Of a stretch of 64,000 nt of DNA, positions 1 through 9,167 are shown piece by piece. Position 1 is the first letter of the stretch. Each line of letters opens with the position of its first letter. Below the pieces are notes generated by a model. It did no database searches and had not been told where the DNA came from. It was given only the letters and a program-made list of their open reading frames with translations. This DNA comes from an uncultured Bacteroidales bacterium. Lineage in GTDB: Bacteria > Bacteroidota > Bacteroidia > Bacteroidales > WCHB1-69. The translations under genes were made by a program, and so were the position numbers. The stretch is taken from assembly GCA_934699095.1 (NCBI GenBank), contig CAKUVI010000002.1, positions 313,046 through 377,045 on the forward strand. Direction: 5' to 3'.

Positions 1-1
1 T

Positions 2-1195
2 CTGCAGGACAACGCCACAGAACAGGGTGAATATTGTCTTGACGAATCAATCAACGTCAGCATAAAAGCCAATCCTGTGATAGGCAACGAAGCATATCAG
101 ACGAACTACTCAATCCAATGGCAGAAGAAAATAGACAACGGCGAGTGGACTGACATTGAAGGAGCCACCGAAGACACCTACTCGGAGACCTTCACTCTCG
201 GAACAGCCAACAACGGCGAAATTGCAGACTCAGTACTGATCAGATACATGTTCAGGTTTGCCGATTGTGCAACAGAGCCCTCAAGCAACACTTACAAGCA
301 GAAAATGCTGATAAGCAACGAACACTACGAGCCGGTACTCACCGAGGAGCAGACTGTCACACTATGGTATGGTGCCTGCGACACAGCTGTTGTGATCCCC
401 GCACTCGATCCCGAACCCATTTCAATAGAATGCAGTGAAACGCGTCTCACTGTAGGCACACACAACGTGGTTTGGGCAGTTCGCGAGCCTTGCGGCGGTG
501 TGATGACATACGAGCAGACAATCAACGTTGAATATCCTGAATGCGAACAAGATGTCAATATTGACGGAGTGGCTTACCCTGTGATCCGTGTGGGTTGTGA
601 ATGCTGGCTTGCAAAGAACCTCCGAATAGAAGCTGATGACGCAACATACTACAAAAACGACGAATCCAACAGTGCTTTTGGACGTCTCTACTCCTGGGAA
701 ACTGCCCTGAAAGGATCCTCTGCCCAGAGCAGTGACAGTGAAGAACCTCAGGCAGTTCAGCCTTTGTTATTCTCCGTTTCAGCCGCTGACACCGAAGTTG
801 AAGTGTCGGAATCAAGGCTCGGCTCATACGTGCAAGGTGTTTGTCCCGACGGATGGGCCATCCCGACCAACGATCAGTTCATGGCATTGTTTGAAGCAAC
901 CGGCGGCACCGACAAGCTGAAGAGCGACGACCCGACAACATGGCTGCCCAACAAGGGCGGCGTTGCACCAGTGTCAGGATTTGACGCCGTTGGCGCTGGA
1001 TATTATGACTCTGAGCTCGACGCTTATTGCAACAAACTTGCCACTAACTACATCTGGACAAGCGAAGTCGATGAAAGTTCAATCTACGGAACTTGCTGTT
1101 CATTCAGCTACTCTTGTCCTGTAGTGCGTCTGCTGAAGGTAAAGAAGAGCATCCACAGCAGTGTGCGCTGCGTAAGAGTGAGCACGGCGGAATAA
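2..1195 (+). CDS. FISUMP-domain surface protein, 5' end outside the window
   Basis: The frame is open from the left edge, so the N-terminus and any signal peptide lie outside; 397 residues are visible. The first part is beta-rich, with repeated Ig-like phrases. The C-terminal 220 residues carry the Fibrobacter succinogenes major paralogous (FISUMP) domain: an opening DxDGxxYxxxxxGxxxW-like stretch followed by WLAKNLR, then FGRLYSWETAL, GVCPDGWAIPTNDQF, and a closing SVRCVR. Such domains occur on secreted and surface proteins of Bacteroidota and Fibrobacteres; their ligand is unknown. There is no obvious type IX C-terminal signal after the domain. A 40-residue acidic and serine-rich insertion (about bases 715-820) interrupts the domain after the YSWETAL motif. 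The role is inferred only to family level. Confidence 0.8.
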   Translation: MQDNATEQGEYCLDESINVSIKANPVIGNEAYQTNYSIQWQKKIDNGEWTDIEGATEDTYSETFTLGTANNGEIADSVLIRYMFRFADCATEPSSNTYKQKMLISNEHYEPVLTEEQTVTLWYGACDTAVVIPALDPEPISIECSETRLTVGTHNVVWAVREPCGGVMTYEQTINVEYPECEQDVNIDGVAYPVIRVGCECWLAKNLRIEADDATYYKNDESNSAFGRLYSWETALKGSSAQSSDSEEPQAVQPLLFSVSAADTEVEVSESRLGSYVQGVCPDGWAIPTNDQFMALFEATGGTDKLKSDDPTTWLPNKGGVAPVSGFDAVGAGYYDSELDAYCNKLATNYIWTSEVDESSIYGTCCSFSYSCPVVRLLKVKKSIHSSVRCVRVSTAE

Positions 1196-1266
1196 CCATT
1201 TAGAATTTAGGAGTGGCATTGGTCGGTGTCCCTTGCGGGGAACTCGCCCGTGTCACAGCAGACGTT

Positions 1267-1288
1267 GAGACGCAAAATTTTGCGTCTC
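1267..1288. repeat. Perfect 22-base palindrome between convergent genes
   Basis: The sequence GAGACGCAAAATTTTGCGTC plus TC is self-complementary over 22 bases and sits four bases after the end of the minus-strand barrel gene and 72 bases after the FISUMP stop. It shares its GAGACGC arm with the larger palindrome at 21581-21637 inside the beta-galactosidase gene, so it looks like a member of the same REP-like family. As a hairpin it could end transcription from either side, but the T run is short. Confidence 0.7.
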
Positions 1289-1292
1289 TTAT

Positions 1293-2924
1293 TCATTTCT
1301 TCCCTGCCATGAACTGATAGCCAATATTGAGGCCTATAGTCGTCATATTGAGCGACATTCGTCCTGATGACTGGTATTTGGCAGGGAATGACTGAATCGT
1401 ACCATAGACAAAACTCATCCGTTTGGTGAAATCCACATTGAAGCTGAGACCGAAAACAAAATTATGGCTTGGATTCTTGCCATGTACTAAGAAATTAACG
1501 CTTCCCGACAGGTTTGGAATCCAATATCCTTCTTGATGACAATACAATTTGGAAAGTCCATATTGAATACCCGTACTATAATCAGAAGGATTGTAAATAC
1601 AATCAATATAGCATTCGCTAAAGTAAATACTACCGTCTGGATAAGTTATGAATTGACCAAAATCGTCTTCAATATCTTGAGCACTTCTCACAAACGGCTT
1701 TACAGACAAGCCCAACTCCCATTGCATCAACATCTTTTCATGGATCGGTTTAAGATAGCTGGCTTGGAGGGAGAAGCCCGAAAAACGATTCAGGGCAAGA
1801 ATAGTATTGTCAGAATCATGCCAGCCGACAGCTCCATTCGCCCACATGGTGTCGGCAGGAACCACTCCTTCCAAGGTCACATGTCCCTTTCGGAAGAAAA
1901 GGCCAAAAGGGATGCCTATGGAAAAGCCAAAACCTTTTGCAAATGTACAGCTGTATTTCAGACTCAGCTCGGGGGTGTAAGTATTGTCAATCTTAGGCGT
2001 TATCGGACCTTCCCTGTCAATGGTCTTGCCACCGATGGCTATGCCGTTGTTCAATTGCAAGGAAACCGCATGTATGGGTTTGGTGAAATCAAAAGTGGTG
2101 GGCTCGATGGATTTCCTATGTTTCTTGCGGTCAAAGGTTTTGGGCAGTCCCACAAAGGCATATCCGAAATTAAGCCCTACAAAAGTAGATCCGTATGCAA
2201 TATCACAATCATACTGGTTAAAAGGTGCTTCCAAAGAGAAATAGCCCTTGTAACGAGTCACAAAGCCCAAATTAACATTCACCCCAACAATGAAATTGCT
2301 ACGCGGATTTCGTTTCCTATGCCACAAGAAATCCACCCCGAATGTCAAATCGGGCACCCATTTCCGATGGCAAGAACTGTTTGCAATGTACAATACAGAA
2401 TTAGGGGTTATAAACATATCTTCATAATTTATGAACGCAAAATAACGTGGTAAATAAAATGGAAATGACAACCCTATGTTGTAATTCGCAAATAAATAAT
2501 CCGTTAGACTTTGCATATAAGTCGCTTTCAATTTCAGGCCAATATAGTTAACATTCATAGGATTTAAATATCCGATACTTATGTCAGGATCCTTATCTAT
2601 CAATATTTCAGAATAAACTTTGTTAAGAAATCGTAATCCAAAAATACCGCTCATTAATTCTGCACTCCCTCCAAAACCCGATTTCGCTGTAAATTGATAG
2701 CCTAAGGATAATTCATTCCCGTATGAAATCATCGGTGCCCAACCTAACGACGGATTACAATGATAGTCAAAATGCCCTTTAGGTCGAATGACATTATTGT
2801 ACTGTATTGTGAATGAGTGGATTGCCTTATCCGAAAACGGTCTTCTCCTGATGGTGTCATTATGGGCATACGACATCGTTCCGTTTAGCAGAACTAAAAT
2901 CAAAAGCGACTTATATAATCTCAT
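1293..2924 (-). CDS. Outer-membrane beta-barrel protein made of two tandem barrel units
   Basis: A 543-residue protein with a signal peptide (MRLYKSLLILVLLNGTMSYA). The rest is alternating amphipathic beta strands, typical of Bacteroidota outer-membrane barrels. The sequence is internally duplicated: residues about 30-275 and 285-543 align, each starting with an IHxxxxQxNN-type phrase and ending with a W(V/I)PxL segment, then NPxxNFxxG and a final GLN(F/I)GYxF strand. Each unit is about the length of a 10-12 strand barrel of the PorT/OMP_b-brl type. A single ATG follows no SD. The gene is divergent from dcp, with 82 bases between them. Function unknown; a porin-like or structural role is possible. 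Confidence 0.65.
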   Translation of the reverse strand: MRLYKSLLILVLLNGTMSYAHNDTIRRRPFSDKAIHSFTIQYNNVIRPKGHFDYHCNPSLGWAPMISYGNELSLGYQFTAKSGFGGSAELMSGIFGLRFLNKVYSEILIDKDPDISIGYLNPMNVNYIGLKLKATYMQSLTDYLFANYNIGLSFPFYLPRYFAFINYEDMFITPNSVLYIANSSCHRKWVPDLTFGVDFLWHRKRNPRSNFIVGVNVNLGFVTRYKGYFSLEAPFNQYDCDIAYGSTFVGLNFGYAFVGLPKTFDRKKHRKSIEPTTFDFTKPIHAVSLQLNNGIAIGGKTIDREGPITPKIDNTYTPELSLKYSCTFAKGFGFSIGIPFGLFFRKGHVTLEGVVPADTMWANGAVGWHDSDNTILALNRFSGFSLQASYLKPIHEKMLMQWELGLSVKPFVRSAQDIEDDFGQFITYPDGSIYFSECYIDCIYNPSDYSTGIQYGLSKLYCHQEGYWIPNLSGSVNFLVHGKNPSHNFVFGLSFNVDFTKRMSFVYGTIQSFPAKYQSSGRMSLNMTTIGLNIGYQFMAGKK

Positions 2925-2983
2925 AGTAGTGTAAACACAATCCGGTCATCAATACAACGCAAAAGAAATGTCATTTATTTTAC

Positions 2984-2991
2984 TACTTTTG
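2984..2991 (+). promoter_or_regulatory. Promoter -7 box (TACTTTTG) for dcp
   Basis: Exact TAnnTTTG match 15 bases before the ATG at 3007. It shows that an in-frame upstream start at 2968 cannot be used. Confidence 0.7.
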
Positions 2992-3006
2992 CAAAAAATT
3001 ACCGAT

Positions 3007-5130
3007 ATGAATAATAACCTTAAAACTATGACATTGATAATCGCTGTTGCCTGTTTAGCGGGCGGATGCAAAAACAAGCCGAAAGAGGCGGCTGTCGCCG
3101 ACAACCCATTCATGAAAGAGTGGAACACACCATACGGAGTGCCGCCCTTTGACAAGATATCAAACGAGCACTACCTGCCTGCAATCCAAGAGGGGATGCG
3201 CCAGCAGAAAGAAGCCATCGAAGAGATCTGCAACAACACTGAAGAGGCCACATTCACAAACACGGTCATACCCTACGAGTACAGCGGGGAGCTGCTCAAC
3301 AAAGTGTCTTCAGTTTTCCTGAACCTCACCGAATGCTGCAACAGTCCGGAGATGGAGGCCCTTGCCGACACCATAATCCCGATGCTCACCAACCACGAGG
3401 ACGACATAATGCTCAACGCAAAGCTGTTCAACAAGATCAAACACGTATATCAGAACCGTGACAAAGAAAATCTCAACTCTGAACAACTCAGGCTTCTAAC
3501 AGTGATATACAACGATTTCGTACGGGGTGGCGCCAATGTTCCCGCCGAGAAACAGCCACGTCTGCGTGAGATCAACAGCGAGCTTTCAGCACTCACACTC
3601 TCCTTCGGCAACAATGTGCTCGGCGCAACCAACGAATACGTTCTCTTCATCGACGACAAAGCCAAGCTCGAAGGACTGACTGCCGAACAACTTGCCACAG
3701 CCGAAGACGCTGCCAAAGAGATGAAAGATCCCAAAGGCAAATACGCATTCACTCTCCAAGTACCGTCCATGGAGCCTTTCCTGCAAAATTGCAATAATCG
3801 TGAATTAAGAAAAGAGCTCTGGACCGCCTACTCCACCCGATGCCTCGACGGAAAATTCTCAAACACACAGATAATCAACAAGATAGCCAATCTCAGATCA
3901 GAAAAAGCCCATATACTCGGCTATGACAACTATGCTGATTACGTACTTGACGACTGCATGGCAAAAAACTCCCAAAATGTCTATGAGCTACTCATGAAAG
4001 TGTGGGGTCCGGCACTTGCGAAAGCCAAGGAGGAGGCCGCAATCTACCAGACCATGCTGCGCAAGGACGGTTACAACGACCAGCTCCAGCCATACGACTG
4101 GCGGTACTATTCCGAAAAGCTCAGAAAAGAGAAATACGACATCAACGACGAGGACATCCGTCCTTACCTCTCGCTTGATTCCACCCGGAAAGGTCTATTC
4201 TACGTATGCGAAAGACTTTACGGACTGACATTCAAGGAGAGCAGCGAAATCCCTGTTTACCACAAGGATGTGAAAGTGTATGAGGTGGTTGACAACAACG
4301 AGGTCATCGCTGTGGTTTACATGGATTTCTTCCCTCGCGAGAGCAAACGCAGCGGAGCATGGATGACCAATTTCAGGGAGCAATACTATGACAGAGACGG
4401 GAAGAACAACATCCCCATAGTGTCGCTCGTGTTCAATTTCACAAAACCGGTAGGTGACAAGCCTGCAATGCTAAACATCGACGAGACGGAGACTCTCTTC
4501 CATGAATTCGGCCATGCGCTGCACAGCATACTCTCCCGCTGCCACTACCGCACCCTTTCGGGCACAAATGTGCCACGCGACTTCGTGGAGATGCCGTCGC
4601 AGTTCATGGAACACTTCGCCTTTGAGCCGGAAGTCCTCAAAGTTTACGCCCACCACTACAAAACCGGCGAGCTCATCCCTGACGCCCTGGTTGACAAGAT
4701 AAACGCCGCAAAGACATACGGACAAGGCTTCATCAACACCGAGCTGCTTGCCGCATCAATTCTTGACATGGACTACCATACCATTGAAAAGCCTGTTGAC
4801 ATCAAGCTTCCCGCATTCGAAAACGAGAGGATGGCACAGATCGGGCTTATCCCGTCAATCATTTCGCGCTACAGAAGTCCCTATTTCCAACATGTTTTCT
4901 CAAACGGCTATGCTGCCGGATACTACAGCTACACATGGTCGGCACTGTTAGACAACGATGCATATGAGTGTTTCAGGGAGCACGGCATCTTCGATCCTGC
5001 CACGGCCACATCTTTCAGAACCAACATTTTGGAGCGAGGCAACACTGACGATGTCAAGAACCTCTATCTAGCATTCCGCGGCCAGGAACCATCTATTGAA
5101 CCACTTCTCAAAAACCGCGGCCTGAAATAA
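3007..5130 (+). CDS. dcp: M3-family peptidyl-dipeptidase Dcp, lipoprotein form
   Basis: A 707-residue zinc metallopeptidase of the M3 (thimet/Dcp) family, which removes dipeptides from peptide C-termini. The zinc site HEFGH lies at residues 499-503 (bases 4501-4515), followed by the conserved glutamate region DFVEMPSQFMEHF. The C-terminal helical part (FSNGYAAGYYSYTWSALLDND) is characteristic of Dcp. The N-terminus MNNNLKTMTLIIAVACLAGGC is a lipobox signal, so the enzyme is probably anchored in the envelope, unlike cytoplasmic E. coli Dcp. The start at 3007 was chosen because the -7 promoter box lies at 2984-2991 and the signal peptide begins there. A strong terminator follows at 5164-5209. 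Confidence 0.92.
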   Translation: MNNNLKTMTLIIAVACLAGGCKNKPKEAAVADNPFMKEWNTPYGVPPFDKISNEHYLPAIQEGMRQQKEAIEEICNNTEEATFTNTVIPYEYSGELLNKVSSVFLNLTECCNSPEMEALADTIIPMLTNHEDDIMLNAKLFNKIKHVYQNRDKENLNSEQLRLLTVIYNDFVRGGANVPAEKQPRLREINSELSALTLSFGNNVLGATNEYVLFIDDKAKLEGLTAEQLATAEDAAKEMKDPKGKYAFTLQVPSMEPFLQNCNNRELRKELWTAYSTRCLDGKFSNTQIINKIANLRSEKAHILGYDNYADYVLDDCMAKNSQNVYELLMKVWGPALAKAKEEAAIYQTMLRKDGYNDQLQPYDWRYYSEKLRKEKYDINDEDIRPYLSLDSTRKGLFYVCERLYGLTFKESSEIPVYHKDVKVYEVVDNNEVIAVVYMDFFPRESKRSGAWMTNFREQYYDRDGKNNIPIVSLVFNFTKPVGDKPAMLNIDETETLFHEFGHALHSILSRCHYRTLSGTNVPRDFVEMPSQFMEHFAFEPEVLKVYAHHYKTGELIPDALVDKINAAKTYGQGFINTELLAASILDMDYHTIEKPVDIKLPAFENERMAQIGLIPSIISRYRSPYFQHVFSNGYAAGYYSYTWSALLDNDAYECFREHGIFDPATATSFRTNILERGNTDDVKNLYLAFRGQEPSIEPLLKNRGLK

Positions 5131-5163
5131 GAATTTCACCACATCAGTTTTTTTTGATTTTAG

Positions 5164-5209
5164 AAAAAGCAGAGACGTCGATATAATTCAAGAAACGTCG
5201 CTGCTTTTT
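5164..5209 (+). terminator. Rho-independent terminator after dcp
   Basis: A 15-base stem (5164-5178 with 5195-5209, one mismatch) built around AAAAAGCAG and CTGCTTTTT, with a 16-base loop. The 3' arm ends in a T run. Confidence 0.75.
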
Positions 5210-5239
5210 TGTTTTATGCGTTCCGCAATGATTTTTTTT

Positions 5240-5247
5240 TAATTTTG
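5240..5247 (+). promoter_or_regulatory. Promoter -7 box (TAATTTTG) for nadB
   Basis: TAnnTTTG match 27 bases before the ATG at 5275, directly downstream of the dcp terminator. Confidence 0.65.
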
Positions 5248-5274
5248 CAGCCTCAATTAATTCAGAGAACGAAT

Positions 5275-6843
5275 ATGCGAAAAGAAGTTGATTTTTTGGT
5301 TATAGGTTCAGGTATTGCAGGATTATGCTTCGCGCTGAAAGCAGCCAACTACGGCAAGGTCTGCATCATCACTAAGGCTAAAGTTGACGAAGGCTCGACC
5401 CGTTACGCACAGGGCGGCATTGCATCCGTCATATACCAGCCTGACACCTACGAGAAACACATAGAGGACACAATGATTGCCGGAGACGAGCTGTCGGACC
5501 GCAAGATTGTCGAGTTGACCATCAGGGAGGCCACAGACAGAGTGATGGAACTGGTAAACTGGGGTGTCGATTTCGACAAGAACCAGGACGGCAGTTTCGC
5601 CCTTGCAAAGGAAGGTGGGCACTCTGAGAACCGTATTTTGCACTACAAGGACATCACGGGCTACGAGATAGAGCAGAAATTGGTGTTGGCCGCCAGAAAG
5701 AACAAGAACATAGAGATAATTGAGAACAGGTTAGCCGTTGACATAATCACTCAACACCATTTGGGAATAGAGGTCAACAGACGTACACCAGACATAACCT
5801 GCTATGGAGCATACGTTTACAATCCTGAGACCAAGCAGGTGCACACCATATTGGCCAAAATCACCATGATGGCAACTGGTGGTCTGGGCAACGTTTACGA
5901 GCACACTACAAACCCGGTAGTGGCCACCGGCGACGGCGTGGCGATGGTTTACAGGGCCAAGGGCGCGGTGCGCGGCATGGAGTTCATCCAGTTCCACCCG
6001 ACTTCGCTCTACAACCCCAAAGAGTCGCCGTCGTTCCTTATAACAGAGGCCATGCGAGGCTCCGGAGCCATCTTGCGCGACCCGGACGGCGTCGATTTCA
6101 TGCCAAAATACGATCCACGCGGTTCGTTGGCCCCCCGCGACATTGTGGCAAGAGCCATCGACTCCGAGATGAAAAAACAGGGCATCGACCATGTTTTCCT
6201 TGATGTGTCTCCAATTCCCCAAAAAGAGATCTTCGAACATTTCCCGAACATTTACGCCAAATGCCTGAGCGTGGGCATCGACATCACCAAGGAGATGATA
6301 CCAGTGGTACCCGTGGAGCACTATTCTTGCGGCGGCATCCTCACCGACGAATGGGGCGAGACCACCATCCGCAACCTGTTCGCATCTGGCGAGTGCGCGT
6401 CAACAGGACTTCACGGAGGCAACCGACTCGCTTCCAATTCTCTGCTTGAAGCTTTGGTGTTCTCCCACAGAGCCTTCCTGAAGGCCGTGGAATCAATCCC
6501 CAATATCACTTACTGCAACCAAGTGCCTGACTGGGACAGCGAAGGCACAGTCCTGAACGAAGAGATGGTGCTCATCACACAATCGAGGAAAGAACTGCAG
6601 ACCATCATGAGCAGCTACGTCGGAATCGTGCGCTCCAACCTGCGTCTGCAACGCGCCTTCGACAGACTTGAAATACTCTACAGAGAAACAGAAGATCTGT
6701 ACAAGAAATCAGTGCTCATACCGGAAATATGCGAGCTCCGCAACATGATCAACATCGGATACCTCATCATAAAACATGCCATGGAGCGCAAAGAAAGCCG
6801 CGGCCTGCACTACTCCCTCGACTATCCACCTAAAAAAAACTGA
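5275..6843 (+). CDS. nadB: L-aspartate oxidase
   Basis: A 522-residue flavoprotein that oxidises L-aspartate to iminoaspartate, the first step of de novo NAD synthesis in the cytoplasm. Visible features: the N-terminal FAD-binding GSGIAGLCFALKA, RYAQGGIASV, the substrate-site region GGHSENRILH, and the C-terminal LHGGNRLASNSLLEALVF that closes the FAD site. Length matches the family (about 520-540). The ATG at 5275 is preferred over an in-frame ATG at 5209, because the -7 box at 5240-5247 lies between them and the FAD fold begins at once. nadA and nadC are not in the window, so the NAD genes are split in this genome. Confidence 0.95.
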   Translation: MRKEVDFLVIGSGIAGLCFALKAANYGKVCIITKAKVDEGSTRYAQGGIASVIYQPDTYEKHIEDTMIAGDELSDRKIVELTIREATDRVMELVNWGVDFDKNQDGSFALAKEGGHSENRILHYKDITGYEIEQKLVLAARKNKNIEIIENRLAVDIITQHHLGIEVNRRTPDITCYGAYVYNPETKQVHTILAKITMMATGGLGNVYEHTTNPVVATGDGVAMVYRAKGAVRGMEFIQFHPTSLYNPKESPSFLITEAMRGSGAILRDPDGVDFMPKYDPRGSLAPRDIVARAIDSEMKKQGIDHVFLDVSPIPQKEIFEHFPNIYAKCLSVGIDITKEMIPVVPVEHYSCGGILTDEWGETTIRNLFASGECASTGLHGGNRLASNSLLEALVFSHRAFLKAVESIPNITYCNQVPDWDSEGTVLNEEMVLITQSRKELQTIMSSYVGIVRSNLRLQRAFDRLEILYRETEDLYKKSVLIPEICELRNMINIGYLIIKHAMERKESRGLHYSLDYPPKKN

Positions 6844-6897
6844 CAGTCTCTTGTTGAGAGTTCTTCCGTTTTTATGACACTGCAACAATAATTTTTT

Positions 6898-6905
6898 TAT
6901 TTTTG
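6898..6905 (+). promoter_or_regulatory. Promoter -7 box (TATTTTTG) for the DUF6913-dapA operon
   Basis: TAnnTTTG match 25 bases before the ATG at 6931; nadB ends 54 bases upstream. Confidence 0.65.
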
Positions 6906-6930
6906 CAGATTGTAGAAATTATTGACTCTC

Positions 6931-7464
6931 ATGTTCGACAAGATAAAAAAATACATTTTAAGAAAAAAAATCGCAGAGCGGAAGCCTGACACCGCAAGGG
7001 TTTTAAGGGCGTTGGACACCGCTTCGGATGTCGGTATGCTATGCGAAATCACAGACGAAGACTCGTACAAGGCGATCTTCAGGGTTTTCAGCAGTCTTCA
7101 GCAAAGCGGCAAGAACGTCCATCTCATAGGATACATCGACGAGAAATTTGTGCCTTTTTACTGTTTGCAACAGCTCTCCGCCGACTATTTCTGCAAGAAA
7201 CAGCTCAACTGGTATGGTGAGCCCACCATGATTCAGGTTCAGGATTTCATCGCCAACGACTTCGACATCCTGCTTGACTTCAACTACCGGTATCACATTC
7301 CCATGGACTTCATCATGGCCACTTCTGCCTCGAAATTGATTATCGGCAGCTGCAAGGACTACGCCGACCGTTACGACTTGATGATCAGAACCGAAAGCGG
7401 GAACTACAATCAATTCCTGAGTTCGGTGATGCTATACACAAAAAAATTATCCGGCAATGAATAG
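6931..7464 (+). CDS. DUF6913-type conserved protein
   Basis: A 177-residue soluble protein without signal peptide or membrane segments. It resembles the Bacteroidota family DUF6913, small proteins encoded just before dapA or in its neighbourhood. The N-terminus is very basic (FDKIKKYILRKKIAERK). The body alternates beta and alpha, ending in a segment with SASKLIIGSCKDYADRYDLMI. The ATG at 6931 is chosen over a TTG at 6922 because it gives a normal leader from the -7 box at 6898-6905. It overlaps the dapA start by 8 bases, so the two are translationally coupled. The biochemical role is unknown. Confidence 0.75.
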   Translation: MFDKIKKYILRKKIAERKPDTARVLRALDTASDVGMLCEITDEDSYKAIFRVFSSLQQSGKNVHLIGYIDEKFVPFYCLQQLSADYFCKKQLNWYGEPTMIQVQDFIANDFDILLDFNYRYHIPMDFIMATSASKLIIGSCKDYADRYDLMIRTESGNYNQFLSSVMLYTKKLSGNE

Positions 7465-8359
7465 CGTATCCAAATTCAAAGGGCTCGGGGTAGCATTGAT
7501 AACCCCTTTCAAAGACGACCAGTCGGTTGATTTCGACCGCCTTGCCCAAATAGTAGAAGACATGGTGTGCAATGGTGTTGACTACCTGTTGGCTTTGGGC
7601 ACAACCAGCGAATACATGACATTGACGCCGCCGGAAAAAGACGACGTGTTGCGCTGCATATTGGATGCAAACGCAAAACGGCTGCCCGTGATGGTGGGAC
7701 TTGGCGGTCCGAACACAGCCTTCATGATACGGAAATTAGAACATCTCAGCAACTTCGACTGCGATGCCATACTGACCGTTACGCCGTACTACAACAAGCC
7801 ATCACAGGCCGGTCTCGTGGCGCACTACAAGACATTCGCGCAGGCCACAGACATGCCAATTTTCCTGTACAACGTGCCGGGACGGACATCCTGCAACCTC
7901 GAAGTGGCAACCACATTGAGAATAGTAAGCGAGTGCAGCAACATCGTGGGCATCAAAGAAGCTTCCGGAAATATGCGGCAGATATTACAGCTCATAGCCC
8001 ATAAGCCCGATGGCTTCGCAGTGCTCTCAGGCGACGACCTGTTGGCAATGCCCCTCATCGCCGCCGGCGCCGACGGATTGGTGTCTGTCATGGCCAATGC
8101 TTTCCCAAAAGAGGTGGCAGAACTCGTGCACACCACCTCCACAGGCAACCTCGCGCGCGCACGCCAGCTCAACAACCTTCTCTCTGACCTTACAATCGCC
8201 TGCTTCAAGGAAGGAAGTCCATCCGGAATCAAGGCTATCATGTCGGAAGAGGGCAAAATCAACCAAGTGCTTCGCCTGCCTTTGGTACCTGTGACTGAAA
8301 ACCTTCAAAACACGATTTCAAACCTTATCAAAAACTTCAGAAACAGCATCTTCAGCTAA
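7457..8359 (+). CDS. dapA: 4-hydroxy-tetrahydrodipicolinate synthase
   Basis: A 300-residue TIM-barrel aldolase that condenses pyruvate with aspartate semialdehyde, the committed step to diaminopimelate and lysine. Schiff-base Lys167 lies in IVGIKEASGN, the catalytic Tyr138 in FLYNVPGRT, and the Thr pair in ALGTTSEY (residues 46-53); the family norm there is GTTGE. YYNKPSQ is also present. Length is normal. It overlaps the upstream DUF6913 gene by 8 bases and is followed without a gap by the thioesterase, so all are on one transcript. Confidence 0.96.
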   Translation: MNSVSKFKGLGVALITPFKDDQSVDFDRLAQIVEDMVCNGVDYLLALGTTSEYMTLTPPEKDDVLRCILDANAKRLPVMVGLGGPNTAFMIRKLEHLSNFDCDAILTVTPYYNKPSQAGLVAHYKTFAQATDMPIFLYNVPGRTSCNLEVATTLRIVSECSNIVGIKEASGNMRQILQLIAHKPDGFAVLSGDDLLAMPLIAAGADGLVSVMANAFPKEVAELVHTTSTGNLARARQLNNLLSDLTIACFKEGSPSGIKAIMSEEGKINQVLRLPLVPVTENLQNTISNLIKNFRNSIFS

Positions 8360-9142
8360 ATGGAAAAATACTCGCATTCCTATACCATATCCGCCATGGA
8401 CATGGACAATTACTACAGGCTGCAACCGACAGCCATTCTGGCATTTTTTCAAGACTGCTTCGCCAGATATATGTCATGTCTCAACTTGGCCGCATTCGAT
8501 TTGGTGAAAGAAAACAAACTGTGGGTCATCACCGAATTCAGCGCAATAAGGAGCGAGGTTGAGGCTTACTGGTCGGAGGACATCAACGTAGAGATGTGGA
8601 TCAGCGAGATTACTCCGCTGCGCATCTATTCCGACTTCCGTGTCATCAGATGCACTACCCAAGAGCTTCTATCTTCCGGCACAAGCTGCTGGAGCATCAT
8701 CAATGCCGAGACCAGGAAACTGGAGCGCACCGATTTCCTGAAAGACAAGATAACAATTGTCCCCCAGATTGAAATAGAACACAAGAAGAGACGTTTCGCA
8801 GAAGAGGGCATCGACATAGTCAGCGTGGATCACAAGGTGAACCTTCTCGACCTTGACTTCAACGGACACGTGAACAACCGAAGCTATCTCAGCATCGCGA
8901 TGCTCACGACAACCGACGAATTCATAGCCTCCCACTCGGTGAGATTCTTCACGGTCCACTGGATAATGGAAACCTATCTTGAAGACACAATCACATGCAA
9001 TCTCAAACGCATAAAACCCGATGAGAACAAGTTTTTGCACACACTTAAAAACAATGCAGGCAACAATGTTGCCCAAATATACTCTGAATGGGTTTATACG
9101 CCGGGAATAGCCGACATTGCCGCCATCATCAACAGAAAATAA
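8360..9142 (+). CDS. Acyl-ACP thioesterase
   Basis: A 260-residue protein of the acyl-ACP thioesterase family (PF01643), which releases fatty acids from acyl carrier protein. Two hotdog domains can be seen: residues 1-125 (opening SYTISAMDMDNYYRLQPTAI, with the helix LAFFQDCFARYMS) and 140-260 (with the family phrase DLDFNGHVNNRSYLSI). The start codon follows directly after the dapA stop, so coupling is likely. The fatty-acid product and its use are not evident from the context. There is no signal peptide, so it is cytoplasmic. Confidence 0.88.
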   Translation: MEKYSHSYTISAMDMDNYYRLQPTAILAFFQDCFARYMSCLNLAAFDLVKENKLWVITEFSAIRSEVEAYWSEDINVEMWISEITPLRIYSDFRVIRCTTQELLSSGTSCWSIINAETRKLERTDFLKDKITIVPQIEIEHKKRRFAEEGIDIVSVDHKVNLLDLDFNGHVNNRSYLSIAMLTTTDEFIASHSVRFFTVHWIMETYLEDTITCNLKRIKPDENKFLHTLKNNAGNNVAQIYSEWVYTPGIADIAAIINRK

Positions 9143-9167
9143 TCGTATATCATAAAAAGAAACAACA

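Noticed and set aside
1533..2453. 306-codon open frame on the plus strand across the double-barrel gene
   Set aside because: Antisense to a protein with signal peptide and internal repeat symmetry; no promoter and no domain-like content.
2968..3006. N-terminal extension of Dcp (start at 2968)
   Set aside because: The -7 promoter box lies inside it and the lipoprotein signal begins at 3007. The same reasoning removed upstream starts at 5209, 15171, 16999, 35828, 41965 and 61441.
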